From Rubrivivax sp. (GTDB lineage: Bacteria > Pseudomonadota > Gammaproteobacteria > Burkholderiales > Burkholderiaceae_C), in assembly GCA_016789955.1 (NCBI GenBank), contig JAEUPB010000110.1:1-64000 (forward strand): DNA of 64,000 nt, given 5' to 3'. Of this stretch, positions 51,020 to 59,900 are shown piece after piece. The notes under the pieces are model-generated. The model did no database searches. It was not told the DNA's origin and saw only the letters and a program-made list of their open reading frames with translations. How positions within the stretch are numbered: position 1 is the first letter of the stretch; the number at the start of each line of letters is the position of its first letter. The translations under genes and the position numbers were made by a program.

Positions 51020-51535
51020 TCAGATGCGGTTGATGGCGATGCGCAGGTCGTTCCAACGGCGCGTGAACTCGGTGAGCGAGTCGACGGTCACCTTGTAGCC
51101 GGGCACCGTCAGCAGTGGCGCGACCCACTTCTTGTTCGGCCCCTTGGCCTCGGGCGACACGAGCTTCTCGAGCGCCTGGATGTTCAGCACCACGCGGGCC
51201 GCGTGGCCGTCGAAGACCTTCGCGGACTCCAGCAGCTTCTGGTTGCGGTCGCGGAACTCGCGGCCGTCGTGGTAGTCGTGGGCATTGGCCGAGCCCAGGT
51301 CGAGCAGCGTCTCCAGGTCCTTGTCGACGTTCTTGCTCCTGCTGAGCAGCTTGGGGATGATCGGCGCGACGTTCTTCAGCACGCGCTCGGCCTCCTTCGA
51401 CGGCGTGGCCTTGAGCTGGGCCTTGAAGGCCTTGACGAAGCCGGGTGCGCGCCGGCGGAAGTTCTCCGCTTCCACCAGCGTGTAGTGGACGCGGTCCATG
51501 GCGGCTTCGAGCATCTTCTCGTCGGCAGGTCTCAC
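51020..51535 (-). CDS. 171-residue helical protein (locus B)
   Basis: No named family recognised. The protein is helical and basic: MLEAAMDRVHYTLVEAENFRRRAP at the N-terminus, then repeated Lys-rich helices (FVKAFKAQL, VAPIIPKLLSRSKNVDKDLETLL), an AHDYHDGREFRDRNQKLLE segment, and a final WVAPLLTVPGYKVTVDSLTEF. A GTG at 51535 with AGGAGA 5 bases before it is the likely start; the internal ATG (MLEAAM) lacks an equally good site. It is the first gene of the operon, 96 bp from the divergent STAND regulator and 10 bp before the 493-residue gene. Confidence 0.75.
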   Translation of the reverse strand: MRPADEKMLEAAMDRVHYTLVEAENFRRRAPGFVKAFKAQLKATPSKEAERVLKNVAPIIPKLLSRSKNVDKDLETLLDLGSANAHDYHDGREFRDRNQKLLESAKVFDGHAARVVLNIQALEKLVSPEAKGPNKKWVAPLLTVPGYKVTVDSLTEFTRRWNDLRIAINRI

Positions 51536-51592
51536 GGGGTCTCCTGGGGTGCGAGTGGGGGTGGCGCCACTGTCGCGGCGAGGAGCCCCCGG

Positions 51593-51622
51593 CGTCCCCA
51601 AGGCGGGCCAAAACGTCCCCAA
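51593..51622 (+). promoter_or_regulatory. Direct repeat CGTCCCCAA x2 upstream of the locus-B regulator
   Basis: CGTCCCCAA occurs at 51593-51601 and again at 51614-51622, 21 bp apart (two helical turns), ending 10 bp before the regulator ATG and about 60 bp from the divergent operon start. OmpR-type winged helices bind tandem direct repeats, so this is a candidate operator for autoregulation and control of the divergent operon. Confidence 0.5.
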
Positions 51623-51631
51623 AATCGAGCG

Positions 51632-54169
51632 ATGACGGACACCGGACCGGCGGCCGACCCAACACGCCACCGCAGCACCGCGCCGCTGCGGTTCGGCCCC
51701 GGCGGCCGCTTCCTGCTGCAGCCGGCCGAGCAGCGGCTGCTGGTGGACGGCGAGCCGGCCGCGCTGGGCCGGCGCGCGCTGGACCTGCTGGTCGTGCTGA
51801 CCCGCCAGCCCGACCACCTCTACACCAAGCACGAGCTGCTCGACCGCGTGTGGCCTGGCCTGGTGGTGGAGGAAGCGAACCTGCAGATGCAGATCGCCAA
51901 CCTGCGCAAGGTGCTGGGCGGGGATGCGATCGCCACCGTGCCGGGCCGCGGCTATCGCTTCGTGGCGCCGATCGTCGAGCCGGCGGTGCAGGGCGACACT
52001 CCGGCGCCCACCGCCCCGCCCGTCCCGTCCGCGGCGCCGGTGAGCAGGACCACGGGCCTGTTCGGCCGCGAGGCCGATCTGGAACGCCTCGCAGGGTTGC
52101 TGCAGCCCGGCAGCTGCGTCACGCTGGTGGGCCCGGCGGGCGTGGGCAAGACCAGTCTGGCGCGGGCGGTGGCCGATCGCGCAGGCTCCTGCGTCTGGGT
52201 CGACCTGGCCGCGCTACCGCCAGGTGCGGTGGTCAGCGGTGCGGTGGCGCGCGCGGTGGGCGCGTCGCAGTCCGTCGGCGACGTGATGCCGCAGGTGCTG
52301 CAGGCGCTCGGCGGCCGCCCCGTGCTGCTCGTGCTGGACAACGCCGAGCACGTGATCGACGCCTGCGCCGCCGTGGCCACGGGCCTGCGCGCGCTGCCCG
52401 AGCTGAGCCTGCTCGTCACGAGCCAGTTGCCGCTGGCGGTGGCCGGCGAGCGGGTGCAACGCCTGGAGCCGCTGGCGCTGCCGGCGCCGGACGATGACAG
52501 CGCCGAGCTTGGCGACGGCGCGCTCGCCCTGCTGATGGAGCGGATCGCCGCCGCCGACCACCGCTACAGCCCCACCGCGGCGCAGCGGCCACTGCTGCGC
52601 TCGATCTGCATCCAGCTCGACGGGCTGCCGCTGGCGCTGGAGATGGCGGCGGCGCGCGTGCCGGTGCTCGGCGTGCAGGGTGTGCACGACGCGCTGGCCG
52701 AGCGCTTCGCGTTGCTGACGCGCGGGCACCGTGGCGCGGCCGAGCGCCACCGCACGCTGCACCATGCGCTCGATTGGAGCTACCGGCTGCTCGGCGCCGG
52801 CGAGCAGCGCCTGTTCCGCGCGCTCGGCGTGTTCGCCGGCGGCTTCACGCTGGACCTGGTGGTGGATCTGGCGGGGCCCGGCTCACGGCCCCGCTGGGAG
52901 GTGGTCGACGAACTGTCGGCGCTGGCCGACCGCTCCCTGGTGGCGGTCGGCCCGGAAGACCCGCCGCGCTACCGGCTGCTGGAGACGATGCGCGCATATG
53001 CCCTCGAACGCCTGCGCGAATCTTCCCCTGGCGACGAGGCGGCGCTGCGGCGACGGCATGCCGAAGCCCTGGCAGCCCTGCTCGCCCGCTACCGCGCGGA
53101 GGATGCCGCCATCCGGGCCGCCTGCGAGGCCGAGATGGAAAACGTGCGCGAGGCCATCGCCTGGGCACGCAGTGGCGACCTGGCGTTGGCGGCACGGCTC
53201 TCCGCCGCCGTGATGCCGGTGGCGCACTTCACCGGGTGGCGATCGGAGTGCGAGCAGTGGTTGCGCTCGCTGGAGGCGCCGATGCGCGATGCGACGGGCG
53301 TGGCCCTGCCCGCGCCGGTGCAGGCGGCCTGGTGGACGGAGATGGCGCGCGCGGGGTCGATGCGTGCAGACCCGCGTGCCGTGGCCGACGCGGGACATGC
53401 GATCGCGCTGTGGGACTCGGCAGGCGACCCGCACGGAGCGCTGCTCGCCGCTTGCATCGACGTGCGTTCGCACTACCGGCCCGGCCCGGAGCTGGACCGG
53501 GCCTGCGACCGGCTGCGCACGCGGGCCTCGGCGATGCCCGACCTCACGCTGCCCGAGCAGCTGCAGATCCACGGCGCGCTCGTGACGGCGGCCCACGCGC
53601 GCGAGGACCTGGAGGAAATCCTCAGCGGCCGCCTGGTGGAGATGGCGCTCGCGGCGCGACTGGGCCTGCAGGCGCGCGTCGACACGGCCGAGTCGAACGT
53701 CGTGTTCGCGCTGATCGCGATGAACCGCCATGCCGAGGCGGCGGCGCGCGGGCGGGCACTGCTGGCGCGCATCGACAGCGACACCGGGTCCGTCAAGGGC
53801 AACCTGCCGTGGGTGCTGCAGGGGCTGCTGAAGGCGCTGGTGATGATGGGAGCCCTCGACGAGGCGCAGAAGCTGGTGCCGCGCGCCTGGGACACCTGCC
53901 GGCACTTCGGCGTACCGGTCACGGCGCCCACCATGGCCCAGCTGGCGGCCCGGCGTGGCCGTCACGAGGAAGCGGCGCTGCTGATCGGCTATGCCTGCGC
54001 GACCTTCGAGGCGCACGGCATGGCGATGGACAACGAGGGCCTGATCGTCATCGGCGAGGTGCAGGCCCGCGTCGGCGAGGCGCTCGGGGTCGAGCGCCTG
54101 CAGGCGCTGACCGGGCAAGGCCGCCTGCTGGACGACGCCAACGCGGCCCTACTGGCGCAGGCAGGCTAG
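51632..54169 (+). CDS. Winged-helix transcriptional regulator fused to STAND-type ATPase (locus B)
   Basis: An 845-residue paralogue of the regulator at 16128. It has the OmpR-type winged helix at about 18-112 (DRVWPGLVVEEANLQMQIANLRK, VPGRGYRFVAP), a Pro/Ala linker, and an NB-ARC-like ATPase with Walker A GPAGVGKT (167-174) and Walker B VLLVLDNAEH (231-240). Next comes QLDGLPLALEMAAARVPVLG, then a 400-residue helical, TPR-like sensor. The ATG at 51632 is chosen because it precedes the winged helix by a short tail only. It diverges from the three-gene locus-B operon, and its stop shares a CTAG with the convergent lyase gene. Confidence 0.9.
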   Translation: MTDTGPAADPTRHRSTAPLRFGPGGRFLLQPAEQRLLVDGEPAALGRRALDLLVVLTRQPDHLYTKHELLDRVWPGLVVEEANLQMQIANLRKVLGGDAIATVPGRGYRFVAPIVEPAVQGDTPAPTAPPVPSAAPVSRTTGLFGREADLERLAGLLQPGSCVTLVGPAGVGKTSLARAVADRAGSCVWVDLAALPPGAVVSGAVARAVGASQSVGDVMPQVLQALGGRPVLLVLDNAEHVIDACAAVATGLRALPELSLLVTSQLPLAVAGERVQRLEPLALPAPDDDSAELGDGALALLMERIAAADHRYSPTAAQRPLLRSICIQLDGLPLALEMAAARVPVLGVQGVHDALAERFALLTRGHRGAAERHRTLHHALDWSYRLLGAGEQRLFRALGVFAGGFTLDLVVDLAGPGSRPRWEVVDELSALADRSLVAVGPEDPPRYRLLETMRAYALERLRESSPGDEAALRRRHAEALAALLARYRAEDAAIRAACEAEMENVREAIAWARSGDLALAARLSAAVMPVAHFTGWRSECEQWLRSLEAPMRDATGVALPAPVQAAWWTEMARAGSMRADPRAVADAGHAIALWDSAGDPHGALLAACIDVRSHYRPGPELDRACDRLRTRASAMPDLTLPEQLQIHGALVTAAHAREDLEEILSGRLVEMALAARLGLQARVDTAESNVVFALIAMNRHAEAAARGRALLARIDSDTGSVKGNLPWVLQGLLKALVMMGALDEAQKLVPRAWDTCRHFGVPVTAPTMAQLAARRGRHEEAALLIGYACATFEAHGMAMDNEGLIVIGEVQARVGEALGVERLQALTGQGRLLDDANAALLAQAG

Positions 54170-55044
54170 TCCCGGAACTTCGCCGCCAGCGCGTCGTACG
54201 CGTCCTTGCGCACCAGGCGCTGGCGTTCGTCGAAGGTGGCCACGAGACCGCTGTCCTCGTCGAGCCGGCCGGTGCTCTTCAGCTGCCGCAAGGCCTGCGT
54301 CATGCCGCGCACGGCGCCCTGCAGCGCGGCGTTGGCGTACAGCACGAGGCCGTAGCCCATGCGCGCGAACTCCTCGGCGGGCAGCGTCGGCGTCTTGCCG
54401 CCGATGACGACATTCACGAGCTGCGGCGCCGCGAGCAGCTGCGGGATGCGCTGCAGCTGCTCGAGACTGCCCGGCGCCTCGACGAAGGTGATGTCGGCGC
54501 CGGCCTCGATGAACCGGCCGGCGCGCTCGATGGCCGCGTCGAAGCCTTCCACCGCGATGGCGTCGGTGCGCGCGATGACGAGCAGATCGTCGGACCGGCG
54601 CGCGTCGACCGCGGCCTTGATCTTCGAGGCCGCCTCGGCCGCCGGGATCACCGACTTGTCGTTGAAGTGGCCGCACTTCTTGGGCATGCGCTGGTCTTCG
54701 AGCTGGATGGCGTCGGCGCCGGCGCGCTCCAGCGTGCGCACCGCGTGGTGCACGTTCAGCTCGTTGCCGAAGCCGGTGTCGGCGTCGACGATGATCGGCA
54801 GCGCCACCGCGTCGCGCAGCATCGCGACGTGCTGGGCCAGGTCGGTCAGCGTCACGAAGCCCAGGTCGGGCATGCCGTAGTGCGTGTTCGTCAGGCCCGC
54901 GCCCGAGAGGTACACCGCCTCGTAGCCTTCCTCCTCGATGACGCGCCCGGCCAGCGCGTTGGCCGCGCCGGCCACCAGCAGGCCGCGCCGTTCCTGGATC
55001 TTCTGCCGCAGCACGCGGCCGGGGCGGGGTGGGGGTGTCGTCAT
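54166..55044 (-). CDS. Isocitrate lyase/PEP-mutase superfamily protein (PrpB-like)
   Basis: A 292-residue TIM-barrel lyase close to methylisocitrate lyase and oxaloacetate/carboxy-PEP enzymes. The catalytic loop is MPKKCGHF (Cys124 in KKCGH), Mg-binding residues are in VDADTGFG (D87, D89), and the LEDQ and VIARTDA motifs are present. It cleaves or isomerises a 2- or 3-hydroxy-tricarboxylate or related acid; the exact substrate is open. It is the last gene of a leftward unit with a GntR regulator and a PrpF-like isomerase, overlapping the regulator stop by 4 bp. Confidence 0.9.
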   Translation of the reverse strand: MTTPPPRPGRVLRQKIQERRGLLVAGAANALAGRVIEEEGYEAVYLSGAGLTNTHYGMPDLGFVTLTDLAQHVAMLRDAVALPIIVDADTGFGNELNVHHAVRTLERAGADAIQLEDQRMPKKCGHFNDKSVIPAAEAASKIKAAVDARRSDDLLVIARTDAIAVEGFDAAIERAGRFIEAGADITFVEAPGSLEQLQRIPQLLAAPQLVNVVIGGKTPTLPAEEFARMGYGLVLYANAALQGAVRGMTQALRQLKSTGRLDEDSGLVATFDERQRLVRKDAYDALAAKFRD

Positions 55045-55724
55045 GCGGCCTCCGCGGGAGTCATGTGGTCGAGGATGTCCTGGCGGGCGCTGGCGATGTG
55101 GCGCCGCATCGTCAGCTCGGCGAGCTCGGGGTCGCGGTCGGCGAGGGCGTCGACGATGCGCTGGTGCTCCAGCAACGCGCGCCGCGCTCGATCGGGCCGG
55201 CGGCGCTGCTGGCGCCGGCACAGGTCGATCAGGCCGTGGCAGTCCTCGGCCAGGAACTTGACGAGGTACTCATTGCCGCTGGCCCGCACGATGGCCGAGT
55301 GGTAGTCGACGTCCAGCCTCTTGAACGGGTATCCCTTGCGGGGGGAGCGCATGGCCGCCTCCTGCCGTTCGAGCCCGACGCGCAGCTGGTCGATCTCCGC
55401 CGGCGTGATGCGCAGCGCCGCCTCGCGCGCGGCCATGCCTTCGATGGCCTCGCGCAGCCGGAAGATGTCGTGGACCTTCTTCGCGTCGAGCACCACCACG
55501 CGGGCGCTCTGCCGCGGCACGCGCGTGATCAGGCTGCGCTCCTCCAGCCGCCGGATCGCTTCGCGCAGCGGCGCCCGGCTCACGCCGTAGCGGCGCGCCA
55601 GCTCGGGCTCGCTGATCTTCGCGCCGGGAGCGATCTGGCCTTCGAGGATGGCGTCGCGCAGACGCACCAGCACGTTGTCGGCGACGGGCTCCCAGGCGAC
55701 GTCGGCGTCGGCTTCGACAACCAC
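55041..55724 (-). CDS. GntR-family regulator (FadR/FCD type)
   Basis: A 227-residue repressor. The winged helix is at about residues 10-75 (VLVRLRDAILEGQIAPGAKISEPELARRYGVSRAPLREAIRRLEERSLI), followed by an all-helical FCD effector domain with its metal/acid ligand residues (FRLREAIEGMAAREAA, DVDYHSAIVRASGN, LEHQRIVDALADRD). Start is a GTG at 55724, one base after the PrpF stop, and its stop overlaps the lyase start. It probably represses its own operon through the two CTGTCGACAG sites upstream of the PrpF gene; the acid substrate would be the inducer. Confidence 0.93.
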   Translation of the reverse strand: MVVEADADVAWEPVADNVLVRLRDAILEGQIAPGAKISEPELARRYGVSRAPLREAIRRLEERSLITRVPRQSARVVVLDAKKVHDIFRLREAIEGMAAREAALRITPAEIDQLRVGLERQEAAMRSPRKGYPFKRLDVDYHSAIVRASGNEYLVKFLAEDCHGLIDLCRRQQRRRPDRARRALLEHQRIVDALADRDPELAELTMRRHIASARQDILDHMTPAEAA

Positions 55725-55725
55725 G

Positions 55726-56859
55726 CTAGACCCCGTGCAGCTTCGAGGCCGGCACGTACACGCGGCCTTCCATCAGCCGCCGCGCCGAGCGGTAGACGGC
55801 CGTCTCCGCGACGTGGGGCCGGCCGTCGCGCAGCTGCAGCGTGGCGGCCACGCGCAGCGTGCCGGTGGGGTGCTCGAGGACCACGTCGCCGCCCTCGGGG
55901 CGCCGCGCGATCGTCGAGGCCACCGAGCCCGCCAGGTGCACCGCGGCGGCCACGCACATGCCGCCGGTCAGCGGCGTGGCACGGTGCGGTTGACCGGACG
56001 ACATCATGCGCACCCGCACATGGCTGCCGTCCGCTGTGGGGGGCGACAGCAGCGCCACCAGGGGCAGGTTGCGCACGCGCAGCCGCGCATCCTCGAGGTC
56101 GCCGGCGAGGCCGATGCGCACGGCTGTCGCGCAGCGGATGGCTTCGCACCACGCGATCACGCCGGGGTTCGCGTCGAGTTCGGCGGGCTTCTCGCCGCCG
56201 TGCAGGCCGAGCGCCTCGGCCGCCAGCATCACCACCGGGTTGGCCGCGTCGACGATGGACACCTCCACGCTCGCGTGGCCTTCCACGTCGAGCCGCTCGG
56301 CGAGCCGGCCGGTGGGCAGCAGACTCCCGGTGGCGGCGCCGCCGGGCTCCAGGAACGACAGCCGCACCGGCGCGGCGGTGCCGGCGACGCCGGGCAGCAC
56401 GAAGTCGCCATCCACCGCGGCGCGGCCGCCTTCCAGCGGAAAGGTGGCGACGATCACCTTCTTCGTGTTGGTGTTGTGGATGCGCACGGTGGCGCTGCTG
56501 CCCGAGGCCTGCACCAGTCCTTCGTCCACCGCGTAGGGGCCGACGGCCGACGAGATGTTCCCGCAGTTTCCCTTGTACTGGACCACCGTCGAGTCGATCG
56601 GCACCTGCGCGAAGGTGTAGTCCACGTCGGCGTCGGGCCGGCTCGGTGGGCCGATGACGGCGACCTTCGACAGCGACGAGATGCCGCCACCGATGCCGTC
56701 GAGCTGGCGGCCGTGCGGGTCGGGCGTGCCCAGCGCGGCGCAGAACAACGCGTCCTGCGCCGCGCGGCCCGCGGGCAGGTCGGCCGCCTTGAAGAACAGC
56801 GCGCGGCTGGTGCCCCCGCGCATGTAGACGGCGGGGAACGAGAGCTGGGGGGCGGGCAT
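55726..56859 (-). CDS. PrpF-family isomerase (methylaconitate/oxalomesaconate tautomerase-like)
   Basis: A 377-residue enzyme of the PrpF family, with the diaminopimelate-epimerase-like double fold. Signatures are AVYMRGGTSRALFF near the N-terminus, GGGISSLSKVAVIGP, QYKGNCGNISSAVGPYAV with the likely catalytic Cys in GNCGN, and PLTGGMCVAAA with the second conserved Cys. Known members isomerise 2-methylaconitate or 4-oxalomesaconate. It is the promoter-proximal gene of the PrpF-GntR-PrpB-like unit, with an AAGGAG site 8 bp upstream. Acid catabolism role inferred; true propionate genes (prpC, prpD/acnD) are not in this window. Confidence 0.9.
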   Translation of the reverse strand: MPAPQLSFPAVYMRGGTSRALFFKAADLPAGRAAQDALFCAALGTPDPHGRQLDGIGGGISSLSKVAVIGPPSRPDADVDYTFAQVPIDSTVVQYKGNCGNISSAVGPYAVDEGLVQASGSSATVRIHNTNTKKVIVATFPLEGGRAAVDGDFVLPGVAGTAAPVRLSFLEPGGAATGSLLPTGRLAERLDVEGHASVEVSIVDAANPVVMLAAEALGLHGGEKPAELDANPGVIAWCEAIRCATAVRIGLAGDLEDARLRVRNLPLVALLSPPTADGSHVRVRMMSSGQPHRATPLTGGMCVAAAVHLAGSVASTIARRPEGGDVVLEHPTGTLRVAATLQLRDGRPHVAETAVYRSARRLMEGRVYVPASKLHGV

Positions 56860-56907
56860 GCGACGGGCTCCTTCCGGCGGGCGGCGGTCGTCGCCCAGTC
56901 TATCGAA

Positions 56908-56984
56908 CTGTCGACAGAATGGATCCCGTACGGCGGTCGTTCAGCAGGCCGGCTCGGAGTGATGGCCCCGCCGTCTGTCGACAG
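56908..56984. promoter_or_regulatory. Two identical palindromes CTGTCGACAG, candidate GntR operators
   Basis: The perfect 10-bp palindrome occurs at 56908-56917 and at 56975-56984 in the 138-bp gap upstream of the PrpF gene. Its core tGTcgACa fits the GntR-family pattern (GT-N-AC), and the regulator is encoded in this operon. The downstream copy is 13 bp before the kinase stop, upstream of the operon promoter region. Confidence 0.6.
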
Positions 56985-56997
56985 GCCGGCCCCGGCG

Positions 56998-59900
56998 TCA
57001 CCCTCGCGGCGCCGTCACCACCCGCGCGTGGCGCTGCAGGGCAGCCACCAGATCCTCCAGCTCCACCGGCTTGGTCAGGTAGGCTGCCGCGCCGGCGTCC
57101 ACCATCACGGCGATGTTCTCGGCCATCGCGTCGGCGCTGACGGCCACCACCGGGATCGCGCGCGTGTCCTCGCGCGCCCGCAGGCGCTGCAGCACCTCGG
57201 GGCCGTTCATCTCGGGCATCTGCACGTCCAGCAGGATCAGCGCGGGCTGCTCGGCGCGCGCGAGCTGCAGGCCTTCGGCCGGCGTCAACGCGCAGACCAG
57301 CCGGTACTCCGGCAACCGCTCGAACATCGCTTCCATCACGAACACGTTGACCGGGTTGTCCTCGATGTAGAGGACCAGCGGGGTGCCGGCGACGGGCGGT
57401 GTCGCTGCTGCTGCTGCTGCTGGGGCGGGCGGGTCTTCCAGGCGCGGCGGCGCTTCGGCCATCGGCAGGCCGAAGCTGAACAGGCTGCCGACCTCGGGTT
57501 CGCTGTCGACGTCCAGCGAGCCGCCCATCGCCTCCACCAGGCGGCGGCTCAATGCCAGGCCGATGCCGCTGCCTTCCACGCCCCGGCGCGCGGCGTCCAG
57601 GCGTTCGAAGGGCTCGAACAGGCGTGCCAACTCTGCGGCGGAGAGGCCGCGGCCGGTGTCGCGCACGCCCACGCGCACCCGGGCGCCGTCGAGTCGGCAT
57701 TCGATGCGCACGCTGCCGGGGCGGCGGTTGTACTTGATCGCGTTGGAGATCAGGTTCAGCAGCACCTGCTTCAGGCGCCGCCGGTCGGCACGCACCGCCA
57801 GGCCGGGCATCGACACCGTCGAGAGCTGCACGTCGCGCTGCTGGGCCAGCGGACGAACCAGCGCCAGCGTCTCGGCCACCAGCGGCTCCAGGGCCACGGC
57901 CTCGGTTTCCAGCCCGAGGTGGCCCGACTCGACGCGCCCGAGGTCGAGCACGTCGTTGATCAGCTCCAGCAGGTGGCGCGCGCCGCGCAGCATCTCGTCG
58001 GCGTAGCCCTGCTGCACCGGTGGCAGCGGGCGCTGCGGGTCGGAGCCGAGCAGCTGCCCCAGGCCGAGGATCGCGTTCAGCGGCGTGCGCAGCTCGTGCG
58101 ACATCTGCGAGAGGAACTGGCTCTTGGCGCGGTTCGCGCGCTCGGCCTCGTCGCGCGCGGCGATCAGCGCCTCCTCGGCCCTCTTGCGCCGCGTGATGTC
58201 GATGCCGAACGCGTAGTAGAGGCGGCGCCCGTCGGGGCGCGGGGGCGCGGCGACATGCGTGACGACCAGGTCCAGCTCGGGCAGGTCGCCGCGGGCGGGG
58301 TAGTGGCGGTCGACCTGCGGGCGTTCCCCGGCCTCCGCCCGACGCAGGTCGGCGGCGATCTGCGCACCCAGCTCGGGCCCGAGCACCTCCTCCACGGTGC
58401 ACCCCACCACGTCGGCCGCCGGGCGGCCGATGCGGTGCGCCAGCGCGTCGTTGACGAACTGGTAGCGCAGCTGGCCGTCGACGGCCCCGATGTAGCCCGG
58501 GAAGGACTCCAGAAGCGCCCGCTGCTCGGCTTCGCGCGCGCGCAGGGACTCTTGTGCCCGCGTCAGGTCGCTGATGTCGATGCCGAAGCCGTAGACGGCA
58601 GGTGCGCCGGTGCCCGGGTGCACGCCGGGCACCACGGTGACCTGCACGTCGGTGGGCGGCTGTTCCGGGTCACGCTGGTAGCGGTACTCGGCGGTGGTGG
58701 TCCGCCCCTTCAGAGCCTCCTGCAGCATCGCCTCGAGCGGTGCCAGCCGGCCGGCATCGCCGATGCTGCCGAAGCGGCTTCCCACGATCTGCTCGGGCTC
58801 CTGCCCGACGAGCGCTGCCAGCCGGCGGTTGACGTAGGTGTACACGCCGTTCTGGTCGACGCGGGCGATGAAGCCCGGGATCGCATCGAGCAGCGCGCGC
58901 TGCTCGGCCTCGCGTTCGAGCGACACCTGCAGCGCCCGCGACTCCGCGGTGATGTCGCGGAAGCTCCAGACGCGGATCGTGCGCCCGCCCACCAGCGCCG
59001 GCTCGCAGCGCCGCGTGATCACGCGGCCGTCGCGCAGCGGCACCACGCTCTCGTCGGCGAGGTTGCCGGAGACGATGCGCGTCACGCGTTGGAGTTCGCG
59101 TTCGGGATGCAGGAACAGCGGCGTCGCCGCCGCCATGATGTCGGCCGGGGTCAGCGTGGCCGCCTTCTCGGCCGGGATGCCCCAGATGCGCAGCATCTGC
59201 TCGTTGGCGTAGCGCACCGGCTGGTGGGCGTCCTCGGCGTCGCTGGCGAAGATGCCGTCGCCGGTGGCGTTCAGCGTCCGCTGCAGGTACTCGGCTGCTT
59301 CGGCCAGCTTGCGCCGGCCGGCTTCGCGCTCGGTGACGTCGCGGTGGACGACGACCACGCTGCGCTGGCCGTCGGGCTCGTCGTAGGGGTAGTAGGTGGT
59401 CTCGACGATGCGCCCGGCGAGCGCCGGCAGGTCGACATCGGAGGTGACGCTGCGCGGCTGGCGCAGCGCCAGGCACTCCGACCATGCGCGGCGGCGCGCG
59501 TCGTTGTAGCCCTGGGGCAGCGCCTCGTCGCTGCGGCGGCCGACCGCCTGTTCGCGCGCCAGCCCGCTGACGCGGCACCACGCGTCGTTGACCATGCGGT
59601 ACACGAGGTCCTCGCCGATCACGCTCAACGGATCGCTGATCGAGTTGGTGACGCGCTCGTAGATGCGCAGCGCCTCCTCGTGGCGGCGCTGCTCGGAGAT
59701 GTCGGTCCAGATGCCCACCGAGCCTGCCGGGCGCCCTTCGGCGTCGGGCAGCGGCGTGGCGGCGTTGACGCAATGCACCACGCTGCCGTCGGGCCGGCGG
59801 ATGTCGATCTCGTAGGTGCTGGTTTCGCCGCGGCGGCGGCGCTCGATCTGGGCCCGCAGCGTGGCCAGCGACTCGCCTTCGAAGAACTCGGAGGCACGGT

